NCBI GenBank assembly: GCA_932521025.1 | Contig: OW051469.1 | Span: 4,290,398-4,354,397, forward strand | Source: Oscheius onirici | Taxonomy: Eukaryota > Nematoda > Chromadorea > Rhabditida > Rhabditidae | Direction: 5' to 3' | DNA: 64,000 nt | Shown: positions 1 through 11,361 of the stretch, piece after piece | Position numbering within the stretch: position 1 is the stretch's first letter | Layout of the letters: each line of letters begins with the position of its first letter | The notes under the pieces: generated by a model | Database searches by the model: none | The model's input: the letters and a program-made list of their open reading frames with translations, nothing else | What the model was told of the DNA's origin: nothing | Made by a program: the position numbers and the translations under genes

Positions 1-1025
1 GTGCACTTTTTTCACCAGCCTCAAGCTATTGTTGGCTCTTAACAGCCGTTCCTAACAGCCTCTTACCATTGCTATTGTTGGCCTTCTGATTCACACTACC
101 GTATGTTTAACAACTTCATCTGACTTCCAGACATTATTTCCGACTCATAGCTATTCATCCATAGTCTATCCTATTCTCTCTAGAGTCGCGAAATGCGGCC
201 ATCGAACCCGGCCGAAATACAAATATTTGTCCCATTCTTGGTCTCAAACCCACTTCTTTTTGATAGCTCGACTTTCTTTTCCTCTTTTATGGTTCTTCTT
301 GATGCCTGCTTAAAACAGCTGAATGTTAAAAAACGTATAGACAAGCAGAAAAACATGCTCACTTATAGCAATTTGGTTGCAAACCTCTCGAACTGTTTTC
401 TCCCTTGACACTGACCCCGTTCGTAGCTCTCAAGTTAGTTCCCCAACCCTACCATTCGGTCCCCCTTTCTGGGTGTGTCTTCCCAGGGCACGGTCTATCA
501 ATCAGTCATGAATCAGCCCGAACAAGCGTCAAGATGAATCGTCTGGGACTCAACGCGACAACTAAACGATTCCCGGTCAATTTCATCAGACACTTTTGTA
601 GAAAAATGTCTGTCACTTTCGATTCGAACCAATTTATTTGGAAAAATGTCCAATAATTCGAGAAGTTTTAGGGGCTATTGAAACATAGTGATGGAACGAC
701 TATGTTAAAGAGCTATGTCTGTTTGACAACTTTCTTTGAACAAAACCTTGTTGCCAGTTGACAGCCGCTCTCTGATAACCGATCAGCTGATTACGATCTC
801 TCTTATCTTGTGGTTTCTTAACTTCCAGTCCTCTCATTTTCTTCTCGACTCATTCCCACCACTGCCGGTGACAAATTATCTCCGGATTTCGGGTTGTAAT
901 GCAAGCTGAGCGCATGTCTCAAAACAAGCCTTGCCACCCTCTCCACCTCTGCGCCAGGTGTCCTTCTCTTCCTATCTCAACTAAAAATTTCAAAAAGTTG
1001 CAGGTATATGACCAGGTGACCCGCG
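1..1025. other. No gene recognised; upstream of Rab11-FIP-like gene
   Basis: I see no coding exon here. The short open frames lack family resemblance and splice logic. The plus strand is visibly pyrimidine-rich. It probably holds the distal promoter of the gene whose first candidate exon starts at 1026. Confidence 0.4.
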
Positions 1026-4000
1026 ATGACGGACGTCTTCGAATCCGTCGGTGTCGAGGTAAGAGACATTTTTCTATTCCGGTCCTTCTGTAAACAAAAG
1101 AGGGCTTTTTGTCGCACCCCGCTCCGAGACTCCCGCTCTCTTTTTCCGCCAAAACTGCCAAATTTTGAATAATTTCTTCGTGTCATATGGGGAGCGATGA
1201 GTGCGGCGACCAAGTTGTCCCTCGAGATAGAGTCAAGTCACCCTCTCTCTGTTACTTATCCTCCCAGCGGAGGGTGACTTTCCTCTTCTTAAAACTTTTT
1301 TCAAGTTACCCTTAAAAAGATAGAAACCTTTAAATATCAAGTTTTTAGGAAGGAGCCAATGCCTCCGACCAGGTAACCATTTCAAAACAGTTTTTTTGCA
1401 ATGTGATCTCCGTCTGTCCTGTCTCGCTTTTTTTATTAACATCTGTGCTTAACACTCCCATTTCCATCTTAGAAAACAGATAAAAAACGGTCATGCTCGT
1501 CTCTTTTCGGAGGCTGCGGCGGAACCGATTTCTGCAAAAGAGCTTTTATGGTCGGTCGGCCAGAGACAAAGCAATGATTCAATCTGAAAAAAAAGAAGCA
1601 TTTCTGAGAAAAGAATTGAAATCGGACTCGAATAGTTCTAGAAACTTGCTTCTTTGTAGGTTAGCCACAGACTCGACAGTTACACAGTAGTGGAGATTCT
1701 GTGTCTTTTTCTTGCCGCCGACTCGACATAGACAGGTTGCTAGTTTTGTTTGCAAGCTACTGATTCGACAGTTAGTCAACCCTGTTCTTTTTCTCTTCCC
1801 TTGAACAACATTTTTCTCTCCTGACCGATTTACATAACCAGTACTGGTCCTCGGTCTGCTGGAAAAATAGCCTGTACTTTTTCCAACTTTCTCGTTTGTT
1901 GATCAAAACGTTTTGTTAACATACACCTAATTTTTAGAAGTTATTCGAAAACACTCCAATTTTGATCCAAAATCAAAATATTGTTTTGGATATCCCCACA
2001 CTCGAAAAACTAGTTAAGCCAACGAAAATATTTGCTAAAGTCTATGTTTAATTGGCTGTTAGTCCTGTGATAAACAGTCTCCCTGTTGGATCAGCTGGTT
2101 GTCCTTTAGCCATTTTCGGCACAACAGTCTTTTAAGCTATTTTCCTCTCCAAAAACCCGCTCCTCTTGAATAGTTTTCGAGAAAAAGAAGGTGTCTATTG
2201 AGACACGAACCAGTTGCTGTGTCTCGTGTTCCCCTCGACTGTTGTATATTGACTCACCCACACGCAGCCAATTCCTGACCACAATTTGTCTATTTGTTTA
2301 CTCGCATGATGTATGTTTTTGATCGTCTTCCTCAAACATATAGGAGTCAAATTAGAAGTATGACCGTCCCCTTTTTCGTGAACATAATCGGCGCCTCGGT
2401 CGACCCGAATGTTCGCCCTTTTCCAGACCTTAATTGGGGGATTTGGTGACCGGTTCGGATGCCCCCAGGGTCCTTTATCGTACTTTTTACAGAAACAGAG
2501 ACTGATCTTTTTCTCTCCGATCTCCGATCATCTGGCTTTGATGAAATGCGATGCTCTCCCCGGAAATAGCTCGAAATCGGCTCAAAATAAATCCCAGCTG
2601 TTTCAAGAGACCTGCATGTTTGTTTCCCATTTATTCCCACGTACCTTCTTCCTTTCTCTCGCAGCAATCCCGAAATCTGTCCCTTAGGACTATGAAAAAG
2701 TCGTTCTTCCTCCTCTTCGTGATCTCTTCAGTCTACTTCAAACCCTTTTATCGCGCGACCTCTCCCGCGTTTGGAACACCTAACCTCTTTGAGTGTCCCG
2801 AGGGAGTCTTGCCTTCTATTAATCTCTCGTATTTAGATTAGGCTGGACGGCGCCATATGCCATTTGTTATGTGATAGTCAGTGGGATTGGAGACAGGACA
2901 GAGTTCTTCTCTTGCTCAATCCCTCTGCTTCCTCTTTTTTTTCAAATCTCTCTTCCCCTGTCATTAAAACTGACTGTCAGTCTCGATATCCAATTACCAG
3001 GTTTTCCCGACTCAAGGTCTCTCCCCATAAAAAGCTGGCAGCCACTTGACCTCCGAAACAGCCAGAGTTACTGTTTGTTTCCCAGCTGTCAAACTCCGTT
3101 TACTCTCAATTTTCGATCATCTAAAGCCAGTCAAGTTCTGTTCCAGTCATTTTTCTCCTTGTTGAGCTAGTGTTTCCTCTCTCCTCCTGTTCCGGTTCCT
3201 CCTCTCTCTTCATCTCCACATTTGGGCCAGAGCTTTCCGTGTTTGTCATGTTCGGCTCGTTTTTCGCATCGTGTCCTTGTCCGGTCTCTCTCTCTCTCTT
3301 TATTCAGCCTCCTGCTGGCCGCTAGGCACCGTTTCCTCCTTCTTTTCAATCGAGAATCAACTGCCTTTACGCCTTTTCACAAGGATACTGTAATGACTGC
3401 CATCGTGCTGGTATGTCGTCTTCCGCCCTTTCCAAACGGTTTTAAAGGCCGCTAAAAGCTGATCGTTTTGTTGTTAGTAGCCCCTACAGAAGACGTCGGT
3501 AAATATTTTGAAATGGACCATTCACAAACAGATGACTGGCCATCAACGACTACTTCTGTCCTCCAGTACTGTGCCTAGACATCCAGTCGCTCAGTCTCTC
3601 AGTTTCACAAACTGTATCGCCTAAAAACTCTAGATCTCGTCTATTCTTCCACTCCAATACCCCCAATTATACCGGCACCTTTCGCAACTGCCCTGACCGT
3701 TTTTGTCGTTCCAGCTGCTGAAAGGGAGAGACTCTGACTCACTCTCTGGTGTCTTTCCATAGCGCTTTCGCACACACAGCCAGTCAGCCTGAGACCGAAG
3801 CACTTGAAACGACGCCCAGTTCCCTTAGCTACTCTCTAATAAACTGGAGCACAAGTATCCGTCTTCATTGTTTCTTTACTCAGCTTGAGAGCTGGGGTCG
3901 GGTTAGTCAACGAGTAATTTGTACACGTTTCAGTCAGTTTTCTGCTAGTAACCTATTTTGCGACCACTGTAGTGTCCATCCGCAGTTTTTGCCATATCGT

Positions 4001-7000
4001 ACGCGTCGTACTGGTCATCTATCCAAATGGAAATCGTGTTCATTTCTTTACAGCTGGCACCCATTTGAATCCAAGCTTCAGATCAGAATGATATGTTCCT
4101 ATAGACTTACCACCAACATTATATCATTTCTAACTGACCCATAACATATCAAGTTAAGCACGTTGCTGATTACCAGAAGGCTTACACAAAATTCTTTCTA
4201 TTCTTTTCGGTTGCCCACGAACTATCCAGACTTCTGCCCTTTAGTTCCTAAATTGAACAAATTCTTACACCCAATCCTCTGCTCCAGTAGTCATTCTCGA
4301 CCCTTCAATTGTTCAGTGTGCTCTCTGGCAGCTGACTCGAGTAAAAAGTCGTGAATAATTCCTCGTCTACCTCCTCCTCTCCTTTTTTCGAAAGATCGGG
4401 TGCAGGCGGCGCGGTTGCCCCTAGTAACCTAGACTCTCTCTAGTCATTCGACTACTCCCTCCTACCAAACAACCGAAAATGCCCTGGGTGAGTCTTCTTC
4501 TTCTAAAAAATGTGGGTTTTTGTGTTTTGAGAAGAAATAAATCGCCTTTTTTCGGCGACTGTTTTTCTCTCTCAGAATAGACGCGTCATAGGACAAATAA
4601 TGATTCGACAATCAGTCTTCCGAGATGGAAAAACAGCTCGACCGATCGCCTTTTACGAGAAAAGAATGGCTCTCTCGTTGACCATAGTAGTCAAGCCTTG
4701 AACCCATCCCTCTCAGTTTTCTATTTGCTCAAAGGCCCTCCTATTTTGTTCAGTCCTCTCCCACTTTCTGCTATACATTTCCGGTCACTTTTCCCATAGA
4801 ACTTCCTTTATAAAACCTGGAAACAAAGAGATACACCACATTGGTCACAGATATTGCATTTGAACGAGCTTTTATGAAATCAGTGGGCTCCTTTTCACAC
4901 CTTTTTACTAACGATTTAATGACGCAAGAGAGTTGTGTATGAACATATGTTCTTGTAATGAAAAGAATTGGGATTGGTGCTATCGTCATTGGGTGGACAA
5001 ATTCTTGGACACTTTACTTCTGATCGGATACCAGAGCCAAGAAATTTAGAAATAAGTCGGTTTTCTCTTGAATAATAGGTCCAACTTTGTTGTAAACGTT
5101 TATGACTACACAATCCATTAACTCTTCTCTTGGCAGTGTTTTCATACAGAGTATTTAACCCTGGGTACTGTTACCTGACTCTATTACCTCCCAATTTTGT
5201 AGTCTGTAACGATTTGTCACTTTTCTATACTCTGGCAAAAAGGGGCACTCATATTTTACACCAGTCTGAAAACACAAAATCACTTGTGTGTTAGAAGTAA
5301 TTAAGTAAAGTTTTTTGTAACTGAATAAATAAATAATTAGAAAACTTTGTAATTGTGTACCACAGTAGCGTCAAAAACTACTGGATAATGTCGTCCGTGT
5401 ATCATCAAAGTACCTTTCGGAATCATTTAAATAGAAGGACATGCAATGACTGAAGCCTTGGGAACCATTGGATGAACAGTTCACTCGAGATTAGTGACTC
5501 ACACAGTATTGACTCTTCTCTCGGTTTCTGCCTCTTTTCAAACCTCTAGGCAAACTGTTTAACTTATGGGCGGTTCAGGAGCCTACACAGTCTATTTACC
5601 TTGCATTGTGAATGCGCTGTTTTGCTTCCCTTCTCTCCCCTCTCACCTGACTCTTTCCCTCCATTTCCTCATTCAATTAATTAGATGAGTCAGGAACACT
5701 GCTCTGTGCCATAAATTGAGGAAGGGCAGCTATGACAAATAGTTTCCCGTTTGGATTAATCCCCGCCGCCCACGGGGGTCTGATATACAGGCCTCATCAA
5801 TCTGTACACTCCCTTGTTAGTCCAGCTGTTGGCAATGTCCCCTTGTTTCACTCATATATTTCACAATAGGAGAAAAGACGAGATTTTTTGCAGGACTCGC
5901 CTATGCGCCTGAACGGTACCTCACCAAGCAGTGCCGCCGTAGCTTCGCGACTCTACGGAACTCGATCCCGACGAGATTCTATGGGATCGGAGGACATGAT
6001 CAGCTTCTCCGATCAGGATGAGGGATACAATCAGGTAGGTGGTCAGACGACTAGTTTGGAGAGAGACATAGTTACAAAGAGACAGTCAAGGAGCATCTAT
6101 TCATTTCCAGCCAACGATGATGATGTCCCTGACCAAGCAGATGGAAGAAATCGCTGCGAAAGCCCAGTCAGGAGATGATGAACGATCCCGCCTCAAGATG
6201 GAGAATGGAATCATGGCTGAACGTCTCCATATCCTCGAAGAGCAATTGATGCAGACGGAACGACGTGCGGAGGAACAACTCGAGTACGAGCGAAGCAGAA
6301 ACAAGGACATGATGGCTCGAGGCGAACGTGAAAAACAGCTCGAAGCAGAATCGGCCCAGCTGAAATACCAGATACTCGAGAAGGATCTTCAACACACAAG
6401 AAGGGAAGCGGAAAAAGCAAAGACTGACTTGAACAAGGTCCGAGAAGAGTTGGAAAAGACGAAAGACCAGTTGGAGGACACAAAAATGCTTCTAGATGAT
6501 ATGGAGGATGAGCGTGTAAAACTCGAAAAACAGTTCAAAGACTACAAGAAGGAGGCCCAACAGGACATTGACAGTAGCTCAGAGATGGTCGAGGTGTTGA
6601 AAGAGCAGACGGAAGAGTTGAGGAGGCGAGCCGTCCCAAGGCAAGGAAGTATTGCCGATCAGATGGTGGCATTGGAAGAGGAGTTGGAAAGGTCGAGATC
6701 AGAAGCCAGAATGCTTCAAAACGAGCGAGATGACCTACAGGCACAGCTTCTGGCAGCCAGTGTAGAAAGAGGAACCAGTCTCTTGGCAGACATTCCTTCG
6801 CTGGCCGATGAGCTTTCCTCTGGAGGCGGTGATTCTTCTCAGGTTTGATTAACTTTGAGATTGAAACAAATTCGTGATTTTCAGCTACTCGAAGCCCTGA
6901 GAGAACAAGAAATCTGTAATCAGAAGCTACGAGTATACATCAATGGAATCCTGAGCAAGGTCATCATGATGCACCCAGAAATCCTTGAGGTGAGTTTTTT

Positions 7001-7361
7001 GAAGATTTTTTTTAGAATAATGTAGCTTTTTCAAATTAAAAAAATGCAAAAGATACATCAGAGAGAGAGAAAATGTCAAAGCAGCTTAAAAAGAGCGCAC
7101 ACCTGTCTAACTGTCGAGGTTGTGGCCACAAATTCGTACCGGTTGTGAATAATTTTCTGAATTGATGGTGTTGTAGAACAGATAAAGGGCTACAACTTTG
7201 TTGAACATGAAAATGCTGGAAAAATTAGTCTTCGGATTGAAAAATGAAAATTGCGCACGTAGCACACCCGAATGTACATCGTTTATGTTATTCAGTGGAA
7301 TAATAGGACCCTAATATACTTTTTCAGGTCGGCCCTTCCTCTTCAGATCACTCGAGTTGAC
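1026..7361 (+). CDS. Rab11-family interacting protein, class II (FIP3/FIP4-like)
   Basis: Model: 1026..1058, 5894..6034, 6111..6842, 6885..6989, 7329..7361, all phase 0, giving 347 residues. The protein is a Ser-rich N-terminus, then a long Glu/Lys/Arg coiled coil (roughly residues 60-270), then a C-terminal Rab-binding domain. That domain includes LLEALREQEICNQKLR and ILSKVIMMHPEILEV, which closely follow the ALREQEEINFRLRQY...ILDHNPSILEI pattern I know from human FIP3/4. Class II FIPs dimerise and bind Rab11/Arf6 on recycling endosomes and at the cytokinetic furrow. No C2 domain or EF hand is seen, so this is shorter than vertebrate FIP3. The last exon adds only ten residues before TGA at 7359. 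The coiled-coil and C-terminal exons are secure; the first exon is one of three alternatives, listed separately. Confidence 0.82.
3393..3410 (+). other. Candidate alternative first exon of the Rab11-FIP-like gene
   Basis: ATG plus five codons (MTAIVL) runs into a good donor, GTATGT, in phase 0. That matches the phase of the acceptor at 5894, so it would supply a different N-terminus. It is supported only by start, donor and phase. Confidence 0.35.
4479..4487 (+). other. Candidate alternative first exon of the Rab11-FIP-like gene
   Basis: ACCGAAAATG context, then codons for MPW and a strong donor GTGAGT in phase 0, compatible with the shared exon at 5894. It is the closest of the three candidates and leaves a 1.4-kb first intron. 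Confidence 0.45.
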
Positions 7362-9406
7362 AATTTGCCGGACAGTCTCGCTCTGAGCCGTCTTCTGCCC
7401 GTCGTGAGCTTCCACCCGCTCCCCCATCTCCACCACAGCAGACCTTTTCGGCTCGTCTAACATCCTACCTTCCCTCTTCTCTTCTCCGTTGGGGATAACT
7501 GAGAGCGTAAAACTGTCCGCCCCATCTTGCTAGTCCCATAGTATCCCCCTTTGACGGGTCTTCTCCTCCTATCTGTGTTGTGAATTTCAGTCCAAAAGAC
7601 GTCTGATTCGGTGTCCCTTCTCCCAGTACTTGTATATTTCAAATTGACCGCTTTTACCATTTTATATTGATCGAATGCATAATTGTATTTCTCCGAGAGA
7701 GCTTTTACAAAAAAAATTTCGTCGCTCTGTGATCCAATGAAGCTTTCCATGCATCTGATATGAGCGAGGGCGTCTTCTTCTGGTCAAGAAAAGTTTTTGT
7801 TGGTATCCGTAGTCATGCAATTGTGAAAGAGCACTCACTCTTTCTCCTTATTGTGCTCCAGCCCCTTTTTGCTACGGCCAATTACCTCTAGACATGTATG
7901 TATGTGCTCAACATCACATATGTTACTACTGCAATCATCTAGGCACAAATAACTATTTTTTTGGCTTATTGTCAGAAGACCAGCTGGGTTTGTGGCAGTA
8001 CCTCTTTTAGCACAAGCATTTGATCTAATGTGAAGAGACACAAAGAAACGTCTTTGGTGATACCGTTGAAAGACTTTCACTCTTAATTTCACCCTGTTTT
8101 TTGGCGTCTTGCTTTAAACTGACCATTGTTCCTGCCAGAGCAATTCCATCCCTATTTTAGAGATACCAAAGGAAAAAACTGGAGTGAAGTTTTCTCAACA
8201 ATGTAATTGCCAAACTGACTAATTGTCTGATGTTGTAGAAAAACTTTTCGAAAAGAAAAATCAAAACAAAACAAGCTTTATATTGTCAATTAATACTTCA
8301 AACAGATAGACACAAACATGCAGACTTGGAAACAGTAAAACTTCTGATTTGGAAGTAAACCGGTTTGTTTCTAGGCAACAATGTAAAAAACTTCATCTTG
8401 CTCAAAACACATTGCAGTTTGAGCTGAGAAACGGACTGGCTGACTTGTCAGAGACGGTACATACTGACAGTTCACTGTCCATCAACGATGAGGAATATCT
8501 TTACCTTTCTATATGTCTAAGGGAAAGATCTCAGTTCTCTTATATTCAGCTCATCTCGTGTAGCGTGAGTACTCCTTGATGCCCTCAGTTATTCATAACT
8601 GCACCATCCATTCCTATTCCTACCCAAAGAAAAAACTCATTTATGTGATTAGCCTCGCTTGAATCACATTGTGGGAATCTAATGCGTCAGGATTACCCTT
8701 TACCAGTCACCTTCCTCTTCAGGACACGGAAATTAATTCATCTGGAACACATTCCTGACCTCTTGACACTTGTCCCAAGAACCTAGCCTTTTCCGGTGGC
8801 CCTGGTCTCCCCGGCAACCAACGTGAGAGGCAGAGACCTCCCTCGTGATTCACCCTTGTTAATTGCCACTTAAGGTTCTCGTTGACTTTTCAATTGTTCC
8901 TGGGAACTTCCAGCTTTTTTTCTTGAAGAGCCGAAAGAAAGGCTTCAGCTCAAAGAACCACAATCTAATCTTGTCCCCTTTGTGTTTCCATGACGGCGAT
9001 CTTTTATCCGCCTGGCTGCAACCAGAGTTTATTACCGTCAAAAAGTGTGACGCGAATAGACAATCATCGTTACTTTTTCTTTGTCATGGTTCATGTTTTA
9101 AAGGATCGAATGCTTCGGGCGCGGACCCTTCTCGTGAATTTTCCTGTCTTACCTTTTTGAATTGAGTTGCATTTTGAGCACCTCGTTCAACACCTTTAAA
9201 ATTTTCTGCTAACTGGTTTGGTGTTTGCAAAAGCAGCTTTACTGCCATGTCGTTCTCTGTAACTTAGTCGCCTCCATTTAGTCAAACTTGTAAGATAATT
9301 CGCACCAGGAAGGCAAAAATGGAAGATAGTAAATATCTTCCCTCCTTTTCACCTGCTATCATTATTCCCATATTCATAATCGTTGCAGCTGTTTTTGTTC
9401 AGTCTC
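7362..9406. other. Intergenic, no gene recognised
   Basis: This stretch lies between the Rab11-FIP-like stop and the ARMC9-like start. The open frames are short, lack domain resemblance and do not splice into anything recognisable. The last 20 bases before 9407 form a TTTTTGTTCAG acceptor, consistent with trans-splicing of the downstream gene. Confidence 0.4.
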
Positions 9407-11361
9407 ATGCTTCGCCAACACCATCGACGACCACCTCGTCGTGTTCACAGTAATGTCCTCAGTCCGGAGGAAGAGATCCCGCCAGATCCGGCTGAAAACC
9501 CTATTCCTACGAGGTTTGCGAGGTTGTTAAATGGTGCTGATCAACTGGTTTAGATCAGCTTCTTGCAATCATTGCCTGCTGGACGATATCGACTGTTATA
9601 AGCTGACCAATCAGGTGGAAGGACATCCGACGGCCAGAGGAACCGCCCTACTGCTTCAGGCTCTTAGACAGGTGAGAAGGAGGTCTTCTCATGCTAATCG
9701 GAATTTGTAGCAAGTCTCAATGTCTTCTGTGGTTGAATACTCTGCAAGATCTCTGGATTGGATAGTTGACAATGACATTCTTCAGCTGAAACAGAGGAAG
9801 AATGTATGTATCCAGAACTAGACTAGAAAGTTCGGAGAAAGTGGAAAAGTTACTTTTTCAATACGCAGCGATCCAAAACAACACAGGAAAACAGTGCATT
9901 TATGCCGAAAAAAAGCCCCATTCACGTGACTCAAAGTGAAATGCCGGCGCTCGCTTACGGCCACACCACGTTGAAAGTACGCCATCCCGTCCGATCTGGC
10001 AAGTCAAGCAACGTTGGGCCCGGTTAGTACTTGGATCGGAGACGGCTTGGGAATCCCGGGTGTCGTAAGCTTTTTGCTTGTTTTTTTTGCATTAATTTTG
10101 ACTTGTCAGAACTTGTCAAAGTCTCGACAATTAGCTTGCCAAGTACTTGTAGTTTCCATGTCAATTTTTTACCTTTTGGAGAGACTTCAGTCAACGATGT
10201 TCTGCCTCTCTGGATGATCGCCTCTTCTACTTTCCTTTGGTTTGCTCGAAAACGTTTAGAGGATCCGTTACCTTTACTTTATAGTTTTTACCTTGTTAGT
10301 TGTGAAGACGACACGCTTTTAAAAGTCTTTCGTTCAAAAGAAACAAGGAATCTGCTATAACTGTACAGTCTCTATTTCAGTCGCTGATGTGTCGCGTTCT
10401 CCAATCCGATGCCGTCGATGCGCGAGAGCAAATGGCTCGTCTGGTCAACACTCTCGCCAGTTATTCCAGAGGAAGAAGCTACTTAGCAGGTATCTTTGTC
10501 CATTTTCTTTCTAAAAACAGTTCATAGCTCATCAAAAGTCCTTACTTCCTTGTCTAGTAACTCTCGTCAGAGGACGCCGTCTTCCCACTTCTACCTTTGA
10601 CCAGATTATAGCAACACTCCAGAAGATGTCTGTCCGACCAAGTTGTCAGAGAGAACTCCTACAAAATGGGATGTTGGAATGGGTAGTTACTCTTCTGGAA
10701 AATAGATGTTCACCGTATGCTATGGAATATGCGGCAGCTCTTGCAACCAACATTTCTCTCAATGTGAATCTCACTGTCTCTGTACTATTCCTTGTCTTAC
10801 AGCCAAGTTCTTCGACTCTTCTTCTCCGATTCGCTGATTCCATAGCCGCAGCTGCCGTCAGTGTTCTCAACAGAGATATCCATGGGGTATTTCCAATCTT
10901 TTTGAACTGCATTCCAAATTCAGCAATGCTGCTCCCTGTTCAACGGTCTGGTCTACACATGGCTCAGCTGCGGCAAGATTCGAGTTCGTGCTCGTGAGAC
11001 GAAGCTAGCCGACTCCATTAGGTGATCTTCTGTTTTTTTGCCCGTTTTTTGCCTCGTCCCACTGACCGCCTTTCCCTCCGAGCCTCTTTCTCTTTTCGGA
11101 ATGCGGTCAATCGGGCGGGCGATTTGAAACCGCGATTTGCATTTCACAGAAAGACACCTGTCTCTGTGACCGAGGATAATTAGAGTCGAAGACAGATGCG
11201 AAATTATCTCCTGTAAAATTCACGAATTCAGGGCTCGTCTGGGCAAGAAGAACTGTTCTCTCTGTGCACTGCATGTACCGTATCTGCTGGCTGTCATCGC
11301 AGCAGGTAGGCGGATGAAAGAAGCAAAGACTGTGTGGTCTGTCAGAGTGAAAGATCTGTAA
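9407..11361 (+). CDS. ARMC9: ARMC9-like armadillo-fold protein
   Basis: Model: 9407..9513, 9554..9671, 9711..9803, 10381..10489, 10558..10763, 10803..10886, 10924..11021, 11232..11361; phases agree throughout; 314 residues. Diagnostic stretches are GTALLLQALRQ, then DAREQMARLVNTLASYSRGR and LLQNGMLEWVVTLLE followed by YAMEYAAALATNISLN. They follow the ARMC9 order LLQALRWRL, VVRQYTARLINAFASLAEGR, DGLIFWLVDVL, YTLEYSVALLMNLCL. ARMC9 is a ciliary basal-body and axoneme protein linked to Joubert syndrome. The start at 9407 was chosen because a TTTTTGTTCAG acceptor lies five bases upstream. No LisH domain is present and the product is much shorter than the human protein. The last exon reads through a possible donor at 11310-11316 (GCAG then GTAGGC), so further 3' exons cannot be excluded. 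Intron 3 (9804-10380) contains a 5S rRNA gene. Confidence 0.72.
9953..10071 (+). rRNA. 5S ribosomal RNA
   Basis: A full-length 119-nt match to the nematode 5S pattern. It starts GCTTACGG, has the CATCCCGTCCGATCTGGC and GTTAGTACTTGGATCGG blocks (internal control region) and ends GTCGTAAGCT. The first and last eight bases pair as stem I, and a TTTTT pol III terminator follows at once. It is identical over its whole length to the copy at 26141. It sits inside intron 3 of the ARMC9-like gene on the same strand. Confidence 0.93.
10072..10246 (+). repeat. 5S-associated repeat tail, copy A
   Basis: The bases after the 5S gene, from TTTTTGCTT on through CTTCAGTCAACGATGTTCTG to about TCTACTTTCCTTT, align with those after the second 5S gene at 26260, with substitutions and small indels. 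The bases upstream of the two 5S genes do not align, so the repeat unit begins at the 5S 5' end. Confidence 0.75.
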
